A stretch of DNA of 64,000 nucleotides from an uncultured Clostridia bacterium. Lineage in GTDB: Bacteria > Bacillota > Clostridia > Oscillospirales > Ruminococcaceae. A program made the translations under genes and the position numbers. Numbering within the stretch: the stretch's first letter is position 1; every line of letters starts with the position of its first letter. Shown piece after piece: positions 1-7,871 of the stretch. Location of the stretch: assembly GCA_947589215.1 (NCBI GenBank), contig CANQCL010000002.1:124001-188000 (forward strand). The letters run 5' to 3'. The notes beneath the pieces are model-generated. The model worked only from the letters and a program-made list of their open reading frames with translations. It had not been told where the DNA came from and ran no database searches.

Positions 1-178
1 TTTCAAAAAAATCCTAGAGTGTAACGAGTCATTGATCATAATAAAAACCTGCGATAGCAGAGTAAGCCTTTGGGGAAATAAGCTGATACTTACAACATAT
101 TCCTCCGGCTACGCTGAAATTACAGGTAATATTGACAGGATAGAAATTGATGATAAAAAGAATAAACCAGTAAAATGA
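1..178 (+). CDS. yqfC: Sporulation protein YqfC, C-terminal part (5' end outside window)
   Basis: The frame is open from the left edge to TGA at 176-178 and encodes about 58 residues ending in a Lys/Asn-rich tail. The visible part alternates short beta strands (ILECNESLIIIKTC, LWGNKLILTTYSS, AEITGNIDRIEI), which is the pattern of the small YqfC/YabP-like proteins. Identity is supported by the next gene, yqfD, which follows after 18 bases; the pair is a standard neighbour set in spore formers. In B. subtilis the gene belongs to the mother-cell regulon. The start and any promoter lie outside the window. The call rests on fold pattern and neighbourhood rather than on a catalytic motif. Confidence 0.75.
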   Translation, partial: FKKILECNESLIIIKTCDSRVSLWGNKLILTTYSSGYAEITGNIDRIEIDDKKNKPVK

Positions 179-196
179 TTATTAGGAGTGAACATA

Positions 197-1387
197 GTGG
201 CGCTTAACTTTTTAACGGGTATAACCGATATAAAAATAAAAAGTGATAATACCACCAAATTAATAAATGAACTGTCAAAGCGCAATATTCCTATAAAAAA
301 GATAACATCCAAAAGTGGAGAAATAAATATAACAGTTTCGTTTTTTAAACATAAGCAGATAATAGAAATATGTGAAAGTCAAAATTATGAATTGGTTTAT
401 GTAAGTTCAAAGGGAATAATTCCAAAGCTATTTAGATACAGATTCAGATACGGAATATTTGCAGGAATTTTGACGTCGTTATTTTTTATATTTATTCTTT
501 CAAACACCGTGCTTAGAATTGAAATAAGCGGGGGAAACGACGAGCTTAATTCAGAAATAACTGCGTTGCTTAAACAGCAGAATATAAAGGTAGGCAGGTT
601 TATACCAAACATTGATTTTTCAAAAGCTGAAAGCTATATGATGCTAAATTCAAATAATTTCGCCTGGATAACAATAAGAAACAGCGGTGCTACGCTGGTT
701 GTTGATGTTCTTGAAAAGACGAAAGAGCCGGAGATGGACAGATTAAGACCTGTTACAAATTTAATTGCCGGCAAGAGCGGTGTTATAACTGACGTTAATG
801 TCTACATAGGAAAACTTATGAAGGTTGTAGGAAATAAAGTAAGAAAAGGCGATGTTTTGGTTGCCGGAAAATACAGAGCAGAATCGGTAGACGAAAGTAA
901 AAAGGATAAAGCCAAGCTTATGCTTTTCCACTGCAAGGGTGAAATATATGCTGATTACGATGAAAGTGTAACTTTTGAACAAAGATATATGGATGAGCAG
1001 GAGATAATAGTAGACGATGATAAAACCAGAAAGTATTTTACAATTTTTGATTTAGAAATCCCTATAAGTCCCGGCTCAAAAGTTACGGGTAATTATATTA
1101 TGACGAATAATAAATCGCAATTTTCTTTTCTAGGTTTTAGACTGCCTATAGGAATTTCAAAAAAAACCTACGATAAATACTACTTTGAAAAGGTAAAGCT
1201 TACTAAAAAGCAAGCAAAGGCTAAGCTAAGAAGAAAAATAAAGCTATACGAGAGAAATTTCTTAAAAGACAAAAGGATATTAAATAAGAAAGTAAAGGTC
1301 AAGGTAGGTAAAAAGAGCGTTAAGATGACAGTAAACTATAAACTGAACGGCAATATTGCTGTTGAAAAGGAATTATTGACAAAATAA
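197..1387 (+). CDS. yqfD: Sporulation protein YqfD
   Basis: A 396-residue protein with a short N-terminal cytoplasmic part, one hydrophobic segment near residues 88-107 (GIFAGILTSLFFIFILSN) and a long, beta-rich, basic-ended extracytoplasmic region. This is the usual build of YqfD, a sporulation membrane protein of unknown mechanism. I chose the GTG at 197 because AGGAG at 184-188 sits 8 bases before it; an in-frame GTG at 188 overlaps that ribosome binding site and is less likely. It follows yqfC by 18 bases and precedes phoH by 130 bases that contain a promoter, so yqfC-yqfD looks like the end of one transcript. Confidence 0.88.
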   Translation: MALNFLTGITDIKIKSDNTTKLINELSKRNIPIKKITSKSGEINITVSFFKHKQIIEICESQNYELVYVSSKGIIPKLFRYRFRYGIFAGILTSLFFIFILSNTVLRIEISGGNDELNSEITALLKQQNIKVGRFIPNIDFSKAESYMMLNSNNFAWITIRNSGATLVVDVLEKTKEPEMDRLRPVTNLIAGKSGVITDVNVYIGKLMKVVGNKVRKGDVLVAGKYRAESVDESKKDKAKLMLFHCKGEIYADYDESVTFEQRYMDEQEIIVDDDKTRKYFTIFDLEIPISPGSKVTGNYIMTNNKSQFSFLGFRLPIGISKKTYDKYYFEKVKLTKKQAKAKLRRKIKLYERNFLKDKRILNKKVKVKVGKKSVKMTVNYKLNGNIAVEKELLTK

Positions 1388-1417
1388 ATAAAATTGCTTT
1401 ATTTTTTTTAAAAATTA

Positions 1418-1482
1418 TGGTATAATAACTTTAACTTCAATTTAATCTAAAAATCAAGCGGTGAAGTCACTATAAACCGCTT
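1418..1482 (+). promoter_or_regulatory. Extended -10 promoter and leader hairpin upstream of phoH
   Basis: TGGTATAAT at 1418-1426 is an extended -10 element; no good -35 is placed 17 bases upstream, as is common for this class. Downstream, AAGCGGT (1456-1462) and ACCGCTT (1476-1482) form a 7-bp perfect stem with a 13-base loop in the expected leader. The hairpin has no T-run after it, so it is not an obvious terminator. Confidence 0.55.
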
Positions 1483-1517
1483 ATGGGAATTATAAAATAT
1501 ATCGGCAGGGTGAATTA

Positions 1518-2528
1518 ATGGTTGAAAGAATTGTAAATGTTGAATCAATGGATTCTATTTTAAACATTTTCGGTAGCTTTGATGAGAATGTCAATCTAAT
1601 TCAAAAGCAGTATAACGTCGTGATTTTAAGTCGTGGTACAGATATTAAAATCACAGGCGATGAAGAAAATGTTCAAAAAGCTGAACAGGCTATTGAATCT
1701 CTGATTTTTCTTGCAAACAAGGGAGATCAGATAAACGAGCAAAGTATCAGATACGTTTTTTCTCTTGTTAAGGAGGGCGCTCAAAAGGAGCTTACAAAGC
1801 TAAACGATGATGGAATATGCGTTACAACAAGCGGTAAAATTGTCAAGCCAAAGACATTGGGACAAAAGAAATATGTTGACGCTATCAGAGACAACACAAT
1901 CGTTATCGGAGTAGGTCCTGCCGGAACAGGAAAAACATATCTTGCGGTAGCTATGGCTGTTAAGGCTTTTAGAAATCATGAGGTCAATAAAATAATTCTT
2001 ACAAGACCTGCCGTTGAAGCAGGGGAGAAGCTAGGGTTTCTTCCGGGCGATTTGCAGGACAAGGTCGACCCTTATTTAAGACCATTATACGACGCGCTTT
2101 TTGAAATGCTGGGTCCTGACACGTTTGCAAAACAGCAGGAACGAGGGTGTATAGAAGTTGCTCCGCTTGCTTATATGAGAGGACGCACTTTGGACGACGC
2201 TTTTATTATTCTTGATGAGGCGCAGAATACGACCCCTGAGCAAATGAAGATGTTTTTGACGCGTCTTGGCTTTAACAGCAAAATAGTTATTACAGGAGAT
2301 ATCACTCAGATTGATCTTCCTGACACTGGAAAATCGGGACTTATTCAGGCAACAAAGGTTTTGAAAAATGTAGATGATATTTTTATAAATTATTTAAGTG
2401 AAAGCGACGTCGTAAGGCACAGGCTTGTTCAGGATATTATAAAGGCATATGAAAAGTTTAATACTGAGAAGAAAGGATATAAAAACAATGGGAAAAACAA
2501 AGGTATTAATAGTAAACAGGCAAAATGA
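1518..2528 (+). CDS. phoH: PhoH family ATPase
   Basis: A 336-residue protein with a small N-terminal KH-like region (about 1-65) and a P-loop ATPase core. Walker A is GPAGTGKT at residues 133-140 and the Walker B segment is FIILDEAQN near 230. Family members are predicted RNA-processing ATPases/helicases, and in many Firmicutes the gene neighbours ybeY, as here. Start ATG 1518 has AGGG at 1507-1510. The 3' end overlaps the ybeY start by 41 bases. In B. subtilis pgpH (yqfF) lies between phoH and ybeY; it is absent here, so phoH and ybeY are directly coupled. Confidence 0.92.
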   Translation: MVERIVNVESMDSILNIFGSFDENVNLIQKQYNVVILSRGTDIKITGDEENVQKAEQAIESLIFLANKGDQINEQSIRYVFSLVKEGAQKELTKLNDDGICVTTSGKIVKPKTLGQKKYVDAIRDNTIVIGVGPAGTGKTYLAVAMAVKAFRNHEVNKIILTRPAVEAGEKLGFLPGDLQDKVDPYLRPLYDALFEMLGPDTFAKQQERGCIEVAPLAYMRGRTLDDAFIILDEAQNTTPEQMKMFLTRLGFNSKIVITGDITQIDLPDTGKSGLIQATKVLKNVDDIFINYLSESDVVRHRLVQDIIKAYEKFNTEKKGYKNNGKNKGINSKQAK

Positions 2529-2985
2529 CGTTAAAATACCTGTTGGTATAAGACTTCTTATCAGAAGAAGCTGTAATGCTGTTTTAGATCACGAAAAATT
2601 CACCGACGATGCAGAAGTGAGCGTTTCATTTGTAAACGATGATGAGATTCACAGGTTGAATTATGAGTACAGAAATGTTGACAGGCCAACAGATGTTCTA
2701 TCCTTTCCTCTGGGAGAAAATAATGAATTTGATTATAACAACGAAACAGGAGCGTATATGCTGGGAGATATCGTTATATCAATTCAAACAGCTTTAAAAC
2801 AAGCTAAGATGTACGGTCACTCTCTTGAGCGTGAAATTGGCTTTCTGACAGTACACTCAATGCTGCATCTTATGGGATACAACCACGAGCAGGGTGGAGT
2901 AGAAGCAAGAAATATGCGTGAAATTGAAGAGCAAATATTAGACGATTTGGGAATATCAAGGCAAAGCTCTTATATAACAGAATAA
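2488..2985 (+). CDS. ybeY: Endoribonuclease YbeY (rRNA maturation factor)
   Basis: A 165-residue metal-dependent RNase involved in 16S rRNA 3' end maturation and ribosome quality control. The zinc site HxxxHxxxxxH is visible in HSMLHLMGYNHEQG. The reading frame is open further upstream (to 2449), but the ATG at 2488 gives the family's usual N-terminus and has GAAAGGA 10 bases before it. The start lies inside phoH, and the stop TAA is immediately followed by the dgkA ATG, so translation of phoH-ybeY-dgkA is probably coupled. Confidence 0.93.
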   Translation: MGKTKVLIVNRQNDVKIPVGIRLLIRRSCNAVLDHEKFTDDAEVSVSFVNDDEIHRLNYEYRNVDRPTDVLSFPLGENNEFDYNNETGAYMLGDIVISIQTALKQAKMYGHSLEREIGFLTVHSMLHLMGYNHEQGGVEARNMREIEEQILDDLGISRQSSYITE

Positions 2986-3471
2986 ATGATAAAGAGTTTT
3001 TTAAATAGCTTTAAGTACGCCTTTTGCGGTATAATTTCAACTATTACAAACGAACGCAATATGCGTGTTCATATTGTAGCTGCTGTCTATGTACTGTGGC
3101 TGTCTGGATTCTATCATTTTTCAAAAATAGAATATGCAGTTTTGTTTATAGTAATTGCAATGGTTATTGTATCTGAATTATTTAATACAGCTATAGAAAA
3201 TGCTGTAGATTTGGTATCAACATCTTATAATAAAATAGCTAAAAAGTCTAAAGATGCGGCGGCAGGAGCGGTTTTATTTTCAGCATTTTGCGCCATAGCG
3301 GTTGGAGTTCTGTTTTTCGCTGATACAGACGTATTATATGATATATTTGATTACTTTAGACAAGGATTTATAAGATTTATTATACTTTTACTTTCTTTGG
3401 TTATAAGTATGTTATTTATATTTAAGCCCAAAAATAACAACCATAAAAGTTATAACAAGGAGAAACATTAA
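2986..3471 (+). CDS. dgkA: Diacylglycerol/undecaprenol kinase family protein
   Basis: A 161-residue integral membrane kinase of the DgkA family; Gram-positive members phosphorylate undecaprenol. The core SFKYAFCGI...TNERNMRVH and the signature SELFNTAIENAVD followed by KDAAAGAVL are intact. Three core membrane segments are followed by an extra C-terminal hydrophobic segment (about residues 128-147, IRFIILLLSLVISMLFIF), making it longer than the roughly 120-130 residues typical of the family. The ATG abuts the ybeY stop with no gap, and the gene ends directly against era. A PAP2-type partner domain is not present. Confidence 0.88.
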   Translation: MIKSFLNSFKYAFCGIISTITNERNMRVHIVAAVYVLWLSGFYHFSKIEYAVLFIVIAMVIVSELFNTAIENAVDLVSTSYNKIAKKSKDAAAGAVLFSAFCAIAVGVLFFADTDVLYDIFDYFRQGFIRFIILLLSLVISMLFIFKPKNNNHKSYNKEKH

Positions 3472-4377
3472 ATGGGAAGTAAAACAGCATTTGTATCAAT
3501 AGTAGGGAGGGCAAATGTCGGAAAATCCTCGCTTTTGAATAAAATGGTAGGAGAAAAGATTGCCGCTGTAAGCAACAAGCCGCAGACTACAAGAACAAAG
3601 ATAACAGGTATTGTGACAAAAGGGGAAACGCAATATATTTTTATTGATACTCCCGGAATGCATAAAGCTAAAACAAAGCTGTCGGAGCATATGGTTGATA
3701 ACATTAATGAGGCTGTAAAGGACGTTGAGACAGCTATTCTTGTGACAGACTGTACAAAGCCTATAGGCGATAACGAAATCAAGCTTATAAACAGCTTTAA
3801 AAGCACAGGAAGAAAGGTCATTTTGGCAGTAAATAAAATTGATTTATTAGAAGATAAAAGTGCGCTTATAGAAATACTCGATAAATATTCAAAGCTTTAC
3901 GATTTTGAAGAGATAATTCCTATAAGCGTTTTAGAAAACGACGGAATTGATTTGATTTTCAAAGCTATTGATAAAAATGCTCAGGAAGAGCCACACTATT
4001 TTCCTGATGATGCGTTGACTGACCAGCCGGAAAAGGTTTTAATTTCGGAAATAATAAGGGAAAAGGCGTTGATTAATCTAAGTGACGAAATACCGCATGG
4101 TATTGCAGTTGCCGTTGAAGACGTTTCTGAACGTGACAACAGAAACAATGAGACAGTCTTAGATATAAGTGCGGTAATATATTGTGAAAGGGAATCTCAC
4201 AAGGGAATTATAATAGGTAAAAAAGGCTCTATGCTTCAAAAAATCGGCAAAGACGCAAGAGTTGAGCTTGAAAGCTTTTTTCAAATCAAAGTTAATTTGC
4301 AATGTTGGGTAAAAGTGAAAGAAGGCTGGAGAAACAGAGAGGGAATAATAAGAAACTTTGGCTTAACCAATAAATAA
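3472..4377 (+). CDS. era: GTPase Era
   Basis: A 301-residue ribosome-assembly GTPase that binds 16S rRNA. G1 is GRANVGKSS at residues 12-20, G3 DTPGMH, G4 NKID, and a C-terminal KH domain carries the GKKGSMLQKIG loop. AAGGAG lies just upstream of the ATG inside the end of dgkA, with the dgkA stop directly adjacent. The start region has GRAN instead of the common GRPN, a minor change outside the nucleotide-contacting Lys/Ser. The gene order ybeY-dgkA-era-yqzL-recO is conserved in Firmicutes; cdd, which precedes era in B. subtilis, is missing. Confidence 0.96.
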   Translation: MGSKTAFVSIVGRANVGKSSLLNKMVGEKIAAVSNKPQTTRTKITGIVTKGETQYIFIDTPGMHKAKTKLSEHMVDNINEAVKDVETAILVTDCTKPIGDNEIKLINSFKSTGRKVILAVNKIDLLEDKSALIEILDKYSKLYDFEEIIPISVLENDGIDLIFKAIDKNAQEEPHYFPDDALTDQPEKVLISEIIREKALINLSDEIPHGIAVAVEDVSERDNRNNETVLDISAVIYCERESHKGIIIGKKGSMLQKIGKDARVELESFFQIKVNLQCWVKVKEGWRNREGIIRNFGLTNK

Positions 4378-4458
4378 CATTAGAATGAATTACCTCTCAT
4401 ATTCATCTTAAAGTTGATAACCATAATAGTATAAACATAAATTATGGATGGTGTTATT

Positions 4459-4605
4459 ATGGACAAGCTTTGGGATACATTTTGTAAAACGGGAAAAATT
4501 TCAGATTATTTGAATTATAATAAAGCAAAGGCAAGTCGTGAAGGAGAAAAAACTAATGCTGCTGACAACAATGGGAGTAGTAATAGGGGAGAGAGCCTAC
4601 GGTGA
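4459..4605 (+). CDS. yqzL: YqzL-like small protein
   Basis: A 48-residue ORF beginning MDKLWDTFCKTGKISDYLNY, which matches the pattern of the YqzL family (an aromatic/LWxxFxxTGxIxxYL start) encoded between era and recO in many Firmicutes; function is unknown. ATG 4459 has GGATGG at 4446-4451; an in-frame ATG at 4444 would add five residues. The coding sequence overlaps the recO start by 50 bases in another frame, and the overlapped C-terminal part (after about residue 30) is low-complexity and poorly like the family, so the conserved core is the first 28 residues. Confidence 0.68.
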   Translation: MDKLWDTFCKTGKISDYLNYNKAKASREGEKTNAADNNGSSNRGESLR

Positions 4606-5311
4606 AAATGATAAATTTATTGATGTTTTCACAAAAGATTACGGGATAATTGAAATCACTGTAAAAGGCGGACGTAAATTAACATCAAAAAATGCAGCCT
4701 CGACAGCATTATTTTCTTATTCAAAGTTTTGCGTAAGAAAAAGGGGAGAACGATATTATTTAAACAGTTCGGAAATCGAAAACACTTTTTATGACCTCAG
4801 ACTTGATGTAAAAAAATTGGCGCTTGCTTCTTACTTTGCAGAGCTTTTAAAGTATACCGTACTGTCTTATGATTCAGACGAAGCTTATGAAATAATTTTA
4901 AAGCTTTTTCTTAATACTCTTTATTATCTTGAAAAAAATACCCACAATATAATGCTGCTTAAATCCGTTTTTGAGTTCAGACTGTTGTCAGAGATAGGAC
5001 TTATACCCAATCTTATTGGTTGTTCTGTATGTAACGCCTATTCTCATTCTAAAATGCATTTTGATATTCAAAACGGCAAGCTTTATTGCGACGATTGCTT
5101 TACAGGCTCAGATGGATACGACACAATTGCTGTAAATCAAAGCACGCTTTCAGCATTGCGTCACATTTCACTTTCAGAATTAAATATTTTGTTTAGTATA
5201 AAAGTATCGGATAGACTCATATCAGAGCTTAATAAAATTACCAATAGGTATGTTTTAACCCATATAAACAGAAAATTCAAAACGCTTGAATATTTTGAAA
5301 GTATTTCTTAA
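4556..5311 (+). CDS. recO: DNA repair protein RecO
   Basis: A 251-residue recombination mediator: it helps load RecA on SSB-coated DNA with RecR/RecF. The N-terminal OB fold (GVVIGERAYGENDKFIDVFT) is followed by a helical part with a zinc-finger pair, CSVC and CDDC (about residues 155-190). I chose ATG 4556 because AAGGAGA ends 8 bases upstream; an in-frame GTG at 4538 precedes that site. The start lies inside the yqzL frame, suggesting translational coupling, and mutS2 follows after 25 bases. Confidence 0.92.
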   Translation: MLLTTMGVVIGERAYGENDKFIDVFTKDYGIIEITVKGGRKLTSKNAASTALFSYSKFCVRKRGERYYLNSSEIENTFYDLRLDVKKLALASYFAELLKYTVLSYDSDEAYEIILKLFLNTLYYLEKNTHNIMLLKSVFEFRLLSEIGLIPNLIGCSVCNAYSHSKMHFDIQNGKLYCDDCFTGSDGYDTIAVNQSTLSALRHISLSELNILFSIKVSDRLISELNKITNRYVLTHINRKFKTLEYFESIS

Positions 5312-5336
5312 AACAAGACATTTAAGGAGAAAACCA

Positions 5337-7730
5337 TTGAAAGATTTAAACAAAGACTTTATAACTTTAGAGCTACATAAAATATTAGAGCTTTTAGCAA
5401 ATGAATGCTCCAGCAGTATGTCTAAAAAGCTTGCAGTAAGCATAAGACCGAGCAATGATATAATAGAAGTAAAAAAAGAGTTTAATAAGACCGATACTGC
5501 TTTTAATCTTTCCGTTAGATTTGGAACGCCTATTTTTCACAACATATTTGATGTAACAGACAGTGTAAAACTAGCGGATTCGGGAGCTTCTTTACCGCTT
5601 AAAGAGCTTCTTAAAATTAAAGATGTATTGATTCAATCACACGAGCTTATATCATACAGGAAACAATTTGAAGACGAAGAAACGTCTATAGATTATTTGT
5701 TTGACAGCATTTTTTCAAATGAATATTTGGAAAAAAGACTTCAAACATCAATTTTAAATGATGAAGAACTTGCTGACGACGCAAGTCCTGAGCTTTTAAG
5801 AATAAGGAAAAAAATAAATCAATCTAGTATAAAAATCCGTGAAAATCTAGAGAAAATGATACGCTCTAAATCCACGCAGAAATACCTTCAGGAGGCTATT
5901 ATAACTGTTCGTGACGGGCGGTTTGTTGTTCCTGTTAAAACTGAAAACAAAAGTGATGTACCCGGACTTATCCATGCGACTTCGGGAAGCGGCTCAACTA
6001 TTTTTGTTGAACCTATAAGTGTTGTTGAGGCAAATAACGACATTCAGATGCTTATTGGCGAAGAAAAAGATGAAATCAACCGAATTATTTCAGAGCTTTC
6101 ATCACTCTGTGCAGAATTTAAAGAGCAGCTTTACTCGAACCTTAACGCAATAAAGCAGTTGGATCTATATTTTTCAAAGGCTAATCTGGGCGCTAAGATG
6201 AACGCTATAGCGCCCAATATAACTGAAAGCGGAGAAATCATTTTAAAAAAAGCAAGACACCCGCTTATTGATAAAAACAAGGTAGTACCTATTGATTTTT
6301 ATGTCGGCGGTGAAAACAGGGCAGTTGTAATAACTGGTCCTAACACTGGCGGAAAAACTGTTATATTAAAAACTGTGGGATTGCTTACGCTTATGACAAT
6401 GTGCGGTCTTTTAATACCTGTTGCAGATGGCAGCGTTGTATCAATTTTTGACAAAATTCTTGTCGATATAGGGGACAGCCAGTCTATAGAACAGAGCCTT
6501 TCTACATTTTCGTCTCATATGAATAATGTAATTAGCATTCTTAAAGTAGCAAATACAAAATCCCTTGTTTTGCTTGATGAGCTGGGTTCGGGAACTGATC
6601 CTGTTGAAGGTGCTGCACTAGCCGTTTCTATAATAAACAAACTTAAAGAGAATGGTGCGGAAATTGTTACAACAACTCACTATCAAGAACTTAAAATGTA
6701 CGCACTTGAAACAGACGGTATAGTCAATGCTTCATGCGAGTTTGATACAAAAACGCTCCAGCCGACATATAAGCTTATTTTCGGAACTCCCGGAAAATCA
6801 AACGCATTTGAAATTGCACTTAAACTGGGTATGGACAAGGAAATAATTGAAAGCTCAAAAGGTCTTATAAATGATGAAAATAAGCAGTTTGAGAACATTA
6901 TAGAAAAGCTGGAAAATGAACGTCAAAAATATGAAAGAAACAGAGCAGAAGCTGAAAACCTAAAAAGGGAAGTCGCTGTTTTAAAAGCAAAGCTTGAGGA
7001 AGAACGTAAAAAGCTTGATGAAAACAAGCAAAAAATTCTCGACAGAGCTACCCGTGAGGCAAATGCAATAGTTTCTAGGGTCACAAGGCAATCTGACGCC
7101 CTTATAGATGAGCTTGATGCGCTAAGAAAGCAGAAAAATAAGGAAGATTTTGAGAAAAATGCAATAAAAGCAAAACAACATACAAAAAATGCCATAAACA
7201 AACTTTATAATACTGCCAATCCTATCAATAAAGAAAAAAATAAGGAGTATAAACTTCCAAGACCTCTTAAAAAGGGTGACAGTGTAATTATAACCGAAAC
7301 TAACGGAAAGGGAATTGTAGTATCTCTTCCAGACAGCAATGGATTTTGCTTTGTTCAGGCTGGAATTATGAAAACTAAAATCCACATTTCCAAACTTCGG
7401 CTGGATGAAGAAAATATTACGCTTAATAATAAAAAGATCACCAGTAAAGTTTCCACAAAGAATGTTCAATCGGTTGCTGATAGAAGTGCTTCAATAGAAC
7501 TGGACATCAGAGGGTACTCAGTTGATGAGGGTATTTACGAGGTCGACAGATTTATTGATAATGCAATTATGTCGCATATAGGAGTTATAACCATAATTCA
7601 CGGCAAAGGAACAGGAGTTTTAAAAAGTGCGGTAAGAGAGCATTTAAGACATCACAAGCAGGTAAAATCTTCACGCAGAGGTGTTTACGGCGAAGGTGAG
7701 GACGGAGTTACTGTTGTGGAACTGAAATAA
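5337..7730 (+). CDS. mutS2: Endonuclease MutS2
   Basis: A 797-residue MutS-type ATPase without the mismatch-recognition domain. It has a core lever/clamp region, Walker A GPNTGGKT at about residues 334-341, LSTFSSHM, Walker B plus DELGSGTDP, a long charged coiled coil (about 505-620) and a C-terminal Smr nuclease domain (about 720-797) with LDIRGYS and HGKGTG. In B. subtilis MutS2 acts on collided ribosomes and on recombination intermediates. The start is TTG at 5337, because AAGGAG at 5324-5329 is 7 bases upstream and an earlier in-frame TTG at 5286 lies inside recO. It ends the operon at an intrinsic terminator. Confidence 0.95.
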   Translation: MKDLNKDFITLELHKILELLANECSSSMSKKLAVSIRPSNDIIEVKKEFNKTDTAFNLSVRFGTPIFHNIFDVTDSVKLADSGASLPLKELLKIKDVLIQSHELISYRKQFEDEETSIDYLFDSIFSNEYLEKRLQTSILNDEELADDASPELLRIRKKINQSSIKIRENLEKMIRSKSTQKYLQEAIITVRDGRFVVPVKTENKSDVPGLIHATSGSGSTIFVEPISVVEANNDIQMLIGEEKDEINRIISELSSLCAEFKEQLYSNLNAIKQLDLYFSKANLGAKMNAIAPNITESGEIILKKARHPLIDKNKVVPIDFYVGGENRAVVITGPNTGGKTVILKTVGLLTLMTMCGLLIPVADGSVVSIFDKILVDIGDSQSIEQSLSTFSSHMNNVISILKVANTKSLVLLDELGSGTDPVEGAALAVSIINKLKENGAEIVTTTHYQELKMYALETDGIVNASCEFDTKTLQPTYKLIFGTPGKSNAFEIALKLGMDKEIIESSKGLINDENKQFENIIEKLENERQKYERNRAEAENLKREVAVLKAKLEEERKKLDENKQKILDRATREANAIVSRVTRQSDALIDELDALRKQKNKEDFEKNAIKAKQHTKNAINKLYNTANPINKEKNKEYKLPRPLKKGDSVIITETNGKGIVVSLPDSNGFCFVQAGIMKTKIHISKLRLDEENITLNNKKITSKVSTKNVQSVADRSASIELDIRGYSVDEGIYEVDRFIDNAIMSHIGVITIIHGKGTGVLKSAVREHLRHHKQVKSSRRGVYGEGEDGVTVVELK

Positions 7731-7763
7731 CAGCTTATAAAATTATAGGCTGTTTTTTTATTT
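7729..7763 (+). terminator. Intrinsic terminator after mutS2
   Basis: AACAGCTTATAA (7729-7740) pairs with TTATAGGCTGTT (7743-7754) with one G-U pair; the innermost pairs must open to make a loop. A run of seven T follows. The stem begins in the mutS2 stop codon. Confidence 0.85.
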
Positions 7764-7770
7764 TTAGGTG

Positions 7771-7799
7771 TTGACAAACGCAAGGGAATGGTATATAAT
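7771..7799 (+). promoter_or_regulatory. Consensus sigma-A promoter of the recombinase gene
   Basis: TTGACA at 7771-7776 and TATAAT at 7794-7799 are both perfect and separated by 17 bases. The expected transcription start is about 7806. This is the strongest-looking promoter in the window and drives only the recombinase gene. The dif-like inverted repeat starts just after the predicted +1, so a protein bound there would block initiation or early elongation. Confidence 0.85.
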
Positions 7800-7809
7800 C
7801 AGTATAGAT

Positions 7810-7839
7810 AGTTTCACTAAATAAAAGTTTAGTGAAACT
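7810..7839. promoter_or_regulatory. Perfect 12-6-12 inverted repeat: candidate dif-like site or operator
   Basis: AGTTTCACTAAA (7810-7821) and TTTAGTGAAACT (7828-7839) are exact reverse complements around a 6-base centre, TAAAAG. The geometry (two arms of 11-12 bp around about 6 bp) is that of a tyrosine-recombinase core site, and a Xer-type recombinase gene begins 33 bases downstream. The last 11 bases of the right arm match 8 of 11 positions of the B. subtilis dif right arm as I remember it (TTATGTAAACT). Alternatives are an operator for an unknown regulator or a 5'-terminal mRNA hairpin; there is no T-run, so it is not a terminator. Confidence 0.55.
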
Positions 7840-7871
7840 TAGGGAAGTGAAAATATAAGGAGATAACTATT

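Noticed and set aside
7810..7839. Reading the palindrome as a transcription terminator of mutS2
   Set aside because: mutS2 already has a terminator 60 bases earlier, and no T-run follows the palindrome.
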